From the NCBI RefSeq assembly GCF_010993775.1, contig NZ_WOTO01000020.1, forward strand, positions 62,001-126,000: DNA of 64,000 bases. The letters are read 5' to 3'. The notes beneath the pieces were generated by a model that saw only the letters and a program-made list of their open reading frames with translations, was not told the origin of the DNA and made no database searches. Each line of letters opens with the position of its first letter. Positions within the stretch are counted from its first letter, which is position 1. Below, one piece after another: positions 57,686 through 64,000 of the stretch. The translations under genes and the position numbers were made by a program. This DNA comes from Fodinicola feengrottensis. GTDB lineage: Bacteria; Actinomycetota; Actinomycetes; Mycobacteriales; HKI-0501.

Positions 57686-58084
57686 TCATGCCTCGGATTC
57701 GAGAAACATTTTCAGGGTGGCCAGGTCGCGCTCGACCCACTCCACGTCCGCAGCCAACACCTCGGCCGGCCGCCCTCTGCGGCGAGCCGTCAGCAGGACC
57801 TCGGTGCCCGTTCCATTTCCGATGGCCCGCATCGCGACAGGGATTTCCGTGCCGTCGTCGAGAAGGATGTCGTGGTCGACAACGCCGTAGTCATTCCGCT
57901 CGCTGAACCGCACCTTCGCCGCGCCCTCGGGCGTCTTCACCCTCCAGACGTCACCCTCCCGCCCGGTCACCTCACCCAACCCAGTCGCCCACTGCGGGAA
58001 ATTCCCCGGCACAGCAAGAAAGTCGTACACCTCGTCGTACGAACGGTCGATCCACACACTCGGCGTACGCGCCTCGTCGCTCAT
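57686..58084 (-). CDS. SRPBCC-family protein
   Basis: 132 residues from the ATG at 58084. A START/Bet v1-type lipid-binding fold: SVWIDRSYDEVYDFLAVPGN, FPQWATGLGEVTGREGDVWR and the long C-terminal helix VEWVERDLATLKMFLESEA. Intact. The reading frame is open upstream to 58237, but the family start fits the ATG used. Its ligand is unknown. Confidence 0.85.
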   Translation of the reverse strand: MSDEARTPSVWIDRSYDEVYDFLAVPGNFPQWATGLGEVTGREGDVWRVKTPEGAAKVRFSERNDYGVVDHDILLDDGTEIPVAMRAIGNGTGTEVLLTARRRGRPAEVLAADVEWVERDLATLKMFLESEA

Positions 58085-58252
58085 GCCAGCCTCCATCGTC
58101 GTCAGCATCGCCACATGATCCCAGACGACTCGCACACCCGTCTTGAACGAATCAGCCATGGTGTAGGTACTCCCCGCTGACAGTCCCCGGCGAGCGCGAA
58201 GCACCAAGTACCGGTCGGACCAGCACGCCCAGGTCAACGCCGGAGCAGCCCA

Positions 58253-58465
58253 TCAACCAACAGGCGGAACAAGATACGTTCCGTTGCCCACCAGCGTCAA
58301 CACGCCCTCCACGGCAAGCGCGTCACACTCGCGCTCCAGCAGACGCACATCAATCTCGCGTACAGATCGGTCCTCACTGAGGTAGAAACGCATGTCATAG
58401 ACAGAGAAGAGATCGCCCGACAAAAACGGGAACCGTCCATTATGAGTCTGACTCGAGAATGACAT
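58253..58465 (-). CDS. Small hypothetical protein in immunity-gene row
   Basis: 70 residues (MSFSSQTHNGRFPFLSGDLF, then REIDVRLLERECDALAVEGV and GNGTYLVPPVG). The start lies 26 bases inside the end of the SCO4402-like gene, so the two are coupled. It could be a second immunity protein or the out-of-frame remainder of a larger one. I do not recognise it. Confidence 0.45.
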   Translation of the reverse strand: MSFSSQTHNGRFPFLSGDLFSVYDMRFYLSEDRSVREIDVRLLERECDALAVEGVLTLVGNGTYLVPPVG

Positions 58466-58820
58466 CGTAGGCGTGCCCTGCGGCAGCGATCACAGCTGCC
58501 CACTCCGGCTTTCCCAAGTATTGGTCATCGGAAAGACGGTATCCGTATCGCGCAAATAGTTCCGACAGGGCTCCAGCTACTTGTTCCATCGCGTCCGCCT
58601 CACCTTCACTTTTCAACACGGAGCCCACACGGCTCCTCGGGTTGTCGAGCACGCCCAAATCTTCCAGAATCTCATAGGTTTCAGAAAGATCGTCAAAGAA
58701 GTTTTCCCTTGGATATCGCTTACCCACCCATACTTCTTCTTGATATCTGAAGTCCCTCAGGCCGTTAAGAACGCTCTTCAGTTGGTTTCGCATGTCCGGA
58801 AAGCGAACGTCAACACTCAT
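58440..58820 (-). CDS. SCO4402-like protein, probable immunity protein
   Basis: 126 residues from the ATG at 58820 (MSVDVRFPDMRNQLKSVLNG). Conserved-looking blocks YQEEVWVGKRYPRENFFDDL, GVLDNPRSRVGSVLKSEGEA and KPEWAAVIAAAGHAYDVI match the SCO4402 family, small cytoplasmic proteins often found beside toxin genes. Local GC is lower than in the rest of the window. From here to 59120 upstream nothing else was recognised. Confidence 0.6.
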   Translation of the reverse strand: MSVDVRFPDMRNQLKSVLNGLRDFRYQEEVWVGKRYPRENFFDDLSETYEILEDLGVLDNPRSRVGSVLKSEGEADAMEQVAGALSELFARYGYRLSDDQYLGKPEWAAVIAAAGHAYDVILESDS

Positions 58821-59120
58821 GGAGAGCCCCAGCGCGACCAGTTGGACCATTCCGACAACGGGATATGTGCATTGACTGGATCATCCTTAATTGCACCGGA
58901 GATGGGCTGTCCGTCCCGTCCAAGAACCTTGCCCCGGACTGGACAATGACATGACCTACTTGCTAAGTCGGGTATGAACTACCCGGATCTCTTCGTCAAT
59001 TCGAACGCCATTTCCCTCGTTGTTTGGATCGCTCAAACGCCAGCCGATCTTTTTACTGTTCGCCATATCTGGCCCCCATGATTCGGGGACCTTACCTTGG
59101 CCCGCGATGATCAAAATCCG

Positions 59121-59447
59121 TCATTTTCCAATTTCGGCCGCATCCACTTCTTCCCGCAACCATAAATCGAGCGTCTCGACAGCCACGACTAGATCATCCG
59201 TAGACATGCGCGCCCGATCAGACTCTAAAAAAAAAGGTGGGTTCCCTCCGGGCCTCGAATCTATCTGGACGTCAAAATTCCGAGTCAGTGACAGAAACCA
59301 AACATTGTCATCATCACTCATATGCTTGACTGAGAGTCTCGTGACGAGCAACGCCGGAAACAACTCTCTCAGCGCTGCAAATATCCGATCAATTGGGCCC
59401 CCCACATGCTCGCCCGGCCCCCAAGCCACTTGCCCTACCGTAACCAT
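59121..59447 (-). CDS. Hypothetical protein, probable immunity protein
   Basis: 108 residues from the ATG at 59447 (MVTVGQVAWGPGEHVGGPID). Alternating strand-helix composition: RIFAALRELFPALLVTRLSV, NVWFLSLTRNFDVQIDSRPG, VVAVETLDLWLREEVDAAEI. It contains a T9 run that stays in frame (PPFFLESD). Size, position and lower GC fit an immunity gene; the family is not recognised. Confidence 0.45.
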   Translation of the reverse strand: MVTVGQVAWGPGEHVGGPIDRIFAALRELFPALLVTRLSVKHMSDDDNVWFLSLTRNFDVQIDSRPGGNPPFFLESDRARMSTDDLVVAVETLDLWLREEVDAAEIGK

Positions 59448-59914
59448 AGCCGAACCTCGCCTTCTCCAACCTTGCCTTAGCAACCTCTCGGTTCGCCCAG
59501 TGCCTCTTGAGTGAGGCGCTCCGCCCTGGAGACCAGGATTACTACGCATGTCCCCGAGCGGGTCGCCTTCTCACGTTGTCACGTTAACGTGATTATAGGC
59601 TGATTGATTGACGCCCCTTCGCCCCTATCGGCGCGGGAGCGTAGTCGACCGTTCCACCGCCGGCGCGAATTTCTCCCGCAGTAGTAGCACGCACGCTTCC
59701 ACGTGCAACACCAGCACCCGCCTCATCGGAGGCCAGCCATTCGTCGGCGGCGGCCGACTACCTTCCGCCCGATACTCAACTATTTCCATCGCAAACTCCG
59801 ATACGACGCCTCAGCCTGGTACAGAAACATCGACACTGGTTGAATGGCGACACCCTCCATGATGGAAGGCTTGCTGTCACTATCGGGGGTAAACATTCCC
59901 GACCACACGATTTG
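59448..59914. other. Gene debris between immunity-type genes
   Basis: On the minus strand two short frames look partly coding: MEGVAIQPVSMFLYQAEASY (ending near 59785) and, one frame over, EWLASDEAGAGVARGSVRAT continuing TTAGEIRAGGGTVDYAPAPI to a stop near 59600. Together they could be a broken toxin tip or immunity gene. Nothing complete is present. Confidence 0.35.
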
Positions 59915-60343
59915 CTACTGGTGGTCTACGATTTCAAATCCAACCACCCGCCCCTCCTTCTGGACCAGCTTTCAAGAGGTCCAGCGCTAGCGCCCTTTAC
60001 TATTCGCAGACCGTTTGTATCTCGTATCGCCACGCTGCGAGAGAACGCCGGCGCCAACACCTCGACCAGCATACTGTTTGGACCGCCCTCGGGATACGGG
60101 GTGATTCGATCAAAGGCAACCGACGAAAGCTCCCGAAGCCAGTCAACGTCCGACTCGACTATAATCCAAGCGTCCACCAAACGAACCCTCACCTGCGAGA
60201 CACCATGCCTCAGAGTCTCTACTGCGATCATGCCCGCAAGTTCAACAGGATCATATGCGCCTGAACGGAAAAAACAACCCCTGATTGCGCCTCAGATACG
60301 GAATCAGCTCAACAATTTTCAGATCCTCGGCCCGATATTCCAA
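59915..60343 (-). pseudogene. Probable immunity gene fused directly to a HINT remnant, two frame slips
   Basis: A TTG at 60343 with AGGAGGAG just upstream opens LEYRAEDLKIVELIPYLRRN. At the A6 run (60270-60275) the frame slips into CFFRSGAYDPVELAGMIAVE, which continues VRLVDAWIIVESDVDWLREL and ITPYPEGGPNSMLVEVLAPA. A second slip near 59970 may lead to QKEGRVVGFEIVDHQ at 59915. About 140 residues when joined. Its ribosome-binding site lies within the HINT coding sequence a few codons after HPYWDATR, so the toxin tip between HINT and immunity gene is missing. Confidence 0.45.
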
Positions 60344-60780
60344 TTTCTCCTCCTGCTGCTCGCGGGTGGCGTCCCAGTACGGGTGGCCTTGGGTTGAGGT
60401 GATCGTCTGGACGTACCCATGGGAGTCCTTGATCGTCACATCACTGAACGCGCTGTCGGTTAGCGTCTTGATCGTTGCAGTGACCGTCTGGGCCGAGCTC
60501 TGCCCGGTCGACGGGTCGGTGGTCTGAACCTTGTCACCGACATGCACCTGAGCGATCGACACCAACCCACCGCCGGCCAGCAGCACCATCGTCGCGGCAA
60601 CAAACCATTCGAACACGCCTTCACCACCGCACGACCAGCCTCATCAGCCGCAGCACGAGCTGCCGCTGGCGAACCAGCACCAACAGCCATGCACTTGGCC
60701 CTCGTAGCGGCACTACGGGGCATCGGCACTCGCCGCCGAGCCGCGGCAGCGGCAGCGGCAGCGGCTCTCCCCCACATGTC
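60344..60780 (-). pseudogene. HINT (intein-like) module of a polymorphic toxin, copy 1, truncated
   Basis: Ala-rich text (AAARAAADEAGRAVVKACSN) leads to the HINT start Cys, then across a frame slip to FVAATMVLLAGGGLVSIAQV, HVGDKVQTTDPSTGQSSAQT, TDSAFSDVTIKDSHGYVQTI and TSTQGHPYWDATRE at 60362. HINT domains release C-terminal toxins from secreted polymorphic toxins. Here the C-terminal HINT strand and toxin tip are absent. Confidence 0.75.
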
Positions 60781-60875
60781 AGCAGGAGGACGATGGCGCC
60801 ACGAGTGACCGAGCACCTCGCGACGTTCATTCAGGCGGTTTGGGGCCGGATGGTGTACGCCTCGGCCGATCCCTC

Positions 60876-61184
60876 TCAGGTTGCGTTGTCGCCATCGTCC
60901 ACGACGATCCGATAGTTAGGTACCACTTCTGTTCCCGCCGTCACTCTTCGTCCGCCAGGCGGCGGTGTCGCTGGTATCGGAATTAGCCCCCAGAGGCATG
61001 ATCCACACCAAAACAGTGACCTACTTCTTTGATCATCAACCGTTTTTGACAGGAAAATTAGATTTAGAAACCGCATACGGCAGTTGGGGCATTCGATATT
61101 CGCGATGGACTTTGGCGACAAATAAACGCGCTCATAGGCGTCCAGCCATTCACCGAACGGCGCCCTGTTGACAAACTCCTTCAC
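60876..61184 (-). CDS. Hypothetical protein with two Cys-x-x-Cys motifs
   Basis: From a GTG at 61184 with GGAGGG upstream: VKEFVNRAPFGEWLDAYERV, then IECPNCRMRFLNLIFLSKTV and LFWCGSCLWGLIPIPATPPP. CPNC and CGSC make a likely zinc ribbon. 102 residues. Its place in the row suggests an immunity protein; the family is not recognised. Confidence 0.5.
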   Translation of the reverse strand: MKEFVNRAPFGEWLDAYERVYLSPKSIANIECPNCRMRFLNLIFLSKTVDDQRSRSLFWCGSCLWGLIPIPATPPPGGRRVTAGTEVVPNYRIVVDDGDNAT

Positions 61185-61299
61185 TAGCCGACCCTCCTGA
61201 CAGCTACCCGGACCGGACTCACACCGGCAAGCGACCCGACGACCACCGGTCGCCTAAACACGGCAACGTCCAGTCTGCTGCTCGCACGAAGAACCCAGG

Positions 61300-61721
61300 C
61301 TAGTCCCCCACGAACCAGAGAATACGATGCCCTGCTTCGGCTACAAGATCGCACATTTCTTGCAACCAGTCGAATGACTCGCCACTCGGGTTTAACACCG
61401 GGTCAGCTTCATATCTAGCGACCTCCCTGGATAGCACCTTGAGTTGACTTGAATTAAAGACCATGTCTGCCCATGGGACAATATGCCCCAGCAGCGGATA
61501 GAGAGCCAGCTCGGCCTGAAAAAACACGCCAATAGAAAGCTTGGATATCCTTGAAAGAATTTCGCCAGCCTCGGTTCTGACCTGCACGTCAATCACTACG
61601 GGGAACCTCCGGATGCACACCTTCCACGACATTATCTCCTACCCACACTGCAACATGCGTCTCGCCATCGAAACCGATTTCCTGGCCGACGTCGGGACAC
61701 GATAACGAGCGTCTCGCTCAT
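61300..61721 (-). CDS. Hypothetical probable immunity protein, two frame slips
   Basis: From the ATG at 61721 the reading MSETLVIVS continues, after removing one C near 61697, as DVGQEIGFDGETHVAVWVGD and GVHPEVP. After removing one C from the CCCC near 61603, it continues VVIDVQVRTEAGEILSRISK to LVAEAGHRILWFVGD. About 139 residues. The uninterrupted part alone (61300-61632) is 110 residues. Unknown family. Confidence 0.5.
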
Positions 61722-61850
61722 ATTCGAGGACCCACCCGGGTGATCAGGTCCGAGGAGTATGTGGCAGCTGCCCTCTATCCATTTGAAACTCGTCACAACA
61801 TTGATCCTCGAGATCTCTCCCTTCCTCCGACAAGCTCCTTTAAATTTCCT

Positions 61851-62373
61851 CTATTCGACCAGCATATACGGATCTTCTGGTACTATTGCACGATTACGCT
61901 CGGCCATTCTGGAAATGAAATTTCTTCTTAGCTCCGGTTGCAACTCAAGCACGAAGTGCAGTGCAACTGGATCCCGATCCAACAGGTCCCCATCTAGGTC
62001 CACCTCCTCAGCGGCCTTCACAGACCCCTGATACAGGGCAGAAACCAACAGAGGCAGATACTCGATATTGATCAGTGCGTCGACATTCTCGACTACTACT
62101 GCCGATGTCCCGATCTCCATGCCAATCACCATGAAGGTTGTCGAAACAATCAATCAGAGCGTCCCAGTTGTAGCCAAAATAGGAGGGAAACTTGAGATTT
62201 ACGGCAAACTCACGAAACAGATCTCGTTCCGAACGCATTCGCTCTCCGTCGACACGTCGAACTATCCCGCCCGCGTCAGATAGGGCGGCCAGGCGACTCG
62301 CAATTTCGAAGCTACGTCTCGGAGCAACTAGCACCCAAGGTGCAACCCTCTGACTGAAGTCTGGCACCGACAT
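61851..62373 (-). CDS. Barstar-like immunity protein, one frameshift
   Basis: The ATG at 62373 follows GAGG and opens MSVPDFSQRVAPWVLVAPRR. The barstar signature is FPSYFGYNWDALIDCFDNLH. An extra G near 62108 breaks the frame; restored, the sequence reads AVVVENVDALINIEYLPLLV and ends VPEDPYMLVE. About 173 residues. It begins 16 bases after the barnase-like toxin tip on the same strand, matching it as cognate inhibitor. Confidence 0.78.
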
Positions 62374-62388
62374 TGACTTACCTCACCT

Positions 62389-62974
62389 TCAGCGGGGATT
62401 CTCCGGATATCCCATTTCTCCGACGTAGAAGAGCGTAGCGTAGTGATCCGGCGTATAATAGCTTGCCCGCTGCCACCCTTCGGCGTAAGTAGCCTCTCGC
62501 CACCGCGAATGAGACTCCCGCAGACCTCACATTTGAGGTAACGAGTCGGTCGCATTTAGGTTCCATTCCCTATACGCCCCGCCAGATAGAGTACCCGGTT
62601 ATTTTGACCACCCTCTATTACCATTGAAACCCGGAACCTTCCCTATACCTCCGGGTCGGCCGTCGACGCTCGACGACATGTCGTGGGCGCGCTGTGGCGC
62701 CGGACCTCAACAATCCCCGGCCCGTCTGGACTTCCCCGACTCACTCCATGTACCCCACAGAGAGATGAATTGTGAACGAGGACAAACGCCGCCGATTTTC
62801 CTACATAGTATGTGTGAACCGTCGCGACAGTTAGATTGAAGGTGACGGCCGAGTCTTGTAGTTACGCACGACGACGACCTTGCTATTCGTTCGGTCAAAT
62901 TGACCGAGATCATCACCGGGCGCCAGCCCTGCTGCCTATACGAATGTGTGTCGGGTGGTGTCCCAGTAGGGGTG
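62389..62974 (-). pseudogene. HINT C-terminal part plus barnase-like RNase tip, broken
   Basis: From 62974 on the minus strand: HPYWDTTRH, AAGLAPGDDLGQFDRTNSKV, then FNLTVATVHTYYVGKSAA and the classic HINT end FVLVHNSS. The tip follows in shifting frames: KVPGFNGNRGW, GGAYREWNLN (catalytic Glu region), LIRGGERLLTPKGGSGQA and YYTPDHYATLFYVGEMGYPE (catalytic His) ending at 62389. The order matches barnase/RNase Sa toxin tips. Whether the four or more slips are errors or decay is open. The barstar gene follows. Confidence 0.65.
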
Positions 62975-63000
62975 GGGACTGTGCCATGAACGGTGTTTTC

Positions 63001-63839
63001 GGCCTGACACGCCGGGTGGAGGCAGTCAGATTGTACGTCGCAGTGTGACTCTCGTGTTCAGTGACACTCACGACGGCGCTATCGCTGCCGTCCGGTCCGC
63101 TTAGCTGTCGCCACGCGTGACCAGAGCCGCTTGTACAAATATATGCCGACTGACATCCCAGTACGGGTGGCCTTGAGTCGATGTGATTGTCTGCACGACG
63201 CCATGTGCGTCCTTGATCGTGACATCAGTGAAGTCGCTATCTGTCAGGGTTTTGATCGTCGCGGTGACGGTCTGGACCGAGTTCTTTCCGGTCATGGGAT
63301 CCGTGGCCTCGACCTTGTCACCAACGTGGACCCGGGCGATCGATACCAGCGCACCTGTCGCGAGCAGCACCATTGTCCCTGCGATGAAGCTGTTCCGAGA
63401 GCACGCCTTCGCTGCCACCTTGGCTACGGCGCGACCGGCCGACTGGACGGCCCCGCCGCCCGCGTCTTCGGCTGCGGCGCGGCCGGCGCCAGCTGCGGCG
63501 GTGCTGACCGCCGCCCGGCCCGCCGACGTAGCTGCAACACGAGCAGCGGATGCAGCCGCTCTGGCACCAGCGGCCGCAGCGCCACTCACCAACTCGCTCG
63601 CTGCCGCATTTGGCGCCGGCCCCCGCGAACGCTTCACCCACCCCGGCCGTCAAAACACCCACAGCGGCACCGGTGAGGCCGGCCATCGCCAGGCCACCCC
63701 AGGAGAACGAACCCTTACCACCATTCTCCATCGCATACTGCGTCATCGAACCCGCAGCACCCTCCAGCGCAGCACAACCAATCGACCCAGCTCCAGCCGT
63801 GACCGCACTCGGCCGCTGGCACCAGGCCCATCCCCACAC
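63001..63839 (-). pseudogene. Polymorphic toxin with HINT module, copy 2, incomplete
   Basis: Pre-toxin text (MTQYAMENGGKGSFSWGGLA, GLTGAAVGVLTAGVGEAFAG) slips near 63620 into an Ala-rich helix (AAASAARVAATSAGRAAVST) and the HINT module: KACSRNSFIAGTMVLLATGA, VSIARVHVGDKVEATDPMTG, TSTQGHPYWDVSRHIFVQAA. After a stop at 63101 the next frame continues SGPDGSDSAVVSVTEHESHT and ATYNLTA, then HINT homology ends and a second HINT end begins at 62974. The upstream part continues towards or past the window edge. Confidence 0.68.
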
Positions 63840-64000
63840 GAGCCCATCGCCCTTGGTCGCGGAAGCTAGCCGCCCCAGGCAGATGTCATACTGCTTTTAA
63901 TGTGGTAAGACTTCGACTCCGTAGCGCCAAAGAGAACGACAAGCGAGTCAGGTTGATACGCAATACCACTCGGTCCAAGCCTACCCAGGGCTACGGCGAA

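Noticed and set aside
1..64000. tRNA, rRNA or replication origin
   Set aside because: No cloverleaf-like sequences with GGTTCGAATCC-type T arms, no rRNA motifs and no DnaA-box cluster were seen; a dedicated scan would be decisive.

Overview
The window is about 64 kb of high-GC DNA from a filamentous-type actinomycete. The evidence is the gene complement: PknL next to its substrate Rv2175c, metF next to a polyprenyl synthase, a SCO6745-family protein, a HemD/winged-helix nitrate regulator, a HelR-type RNA polymerase motor and PASTA kinases. Codon third positions are strongly G/C. The genus cannot be fixed from the sequence alone. Two properties affect every annotation. First, many genes are interrupted by one-base (rarely two-base) indels, often in C, G or A runs, and this includes housekeeping genes (lon, thrC, nirB, the polyprenyl synthase). 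In most cases the two halves join into a normal full-length family member. I read this as uncorrected sequencing error, so I give whole-gene coordinates spanning the breaks. Second, the hexamer CGTACG is strikingly frequent in all reading frames.

Layout. 0-10.8 kb: an MFS transporter (cut by the window edge), lon, a SCO6745-family protein, a YigZ protein, an ArsR-like regulator, RecQ, then a repeat-rich gap (five 72-bp tandem units, a perfect 27-bp inverted repeat, 37-bp degenerate repeats), a VOC protein and a LysR regulator. 10.8-18.9 kb: an aldo/keto reductase, a DUF6119-like protein, a small secreted protein, the GntR-nagB amino-sugar pair, a PadR regulator, an FAD monooxygenase and a YbaK deacylase. 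18.9-23.8 kb: a tightly overlapping carotenoid operon (CrtA-like, GNAT, CruF-like, CruG-like glycosyltransferase, CrtI-like desaturase). The cruF-like gene carries an in-frame palindromic insertion whose second half recurs, inverted, at 38.1 kb. 23.9-29.8 kb: a secreted alpha/beta hydrolase, an MFS transporter, a CDP-alcohol phosphatidyltransferase, metF and a GGPP-type synthase. 29.8-35.5 kb: a nitrate assimilation block (nirD, nirB, HemD-type regulator, narK). 35.5-40.1 kb: helR preceded by a rifamycin-associated element, then a secreted 5'-nucleotidase. 40.2-49.3 kb: a two-gene DUF318/TIGR03943 permease pair, thrC, a TetR-controlled ABC exporter, a flavoprotein, a lipoprotein RNase with barstar, and the heterodimeric lycopene cyclase crtYc/crtYd. 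49.3-57 kb: Rv2175c, pknL, a large RND transporter, and a DAHP synthase preceded by a leader peptide and terminator that look like a classical attenuator. 57-64 kb: a lower-GC region of polymorphic-toxin debris (two HINT modules, a third HINT remnant, a broken barnase-like toxin and a row of immunity-type genes including a second barstar).

Functional links. GGPP synthase, the CrtI/CruF/CruG/CrtA operon and CrtYcd together describe most of a pathway to a cyclised, glycosylated carotenoid; no phytoene synthase lies in the window. NarK, NirBD and the HemD-like regulator form a nitrate/nitrite assimilation unit. The best candidates for new biology are the palindromic element inserted inside a coding sequence, the toxin/immunity cassette array with recurrent HINT junctions, and the attenuator ahead of the DAHP synthase. 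The RAE-helR arrangement is a well-supported instance of a known rifamycin-response design.
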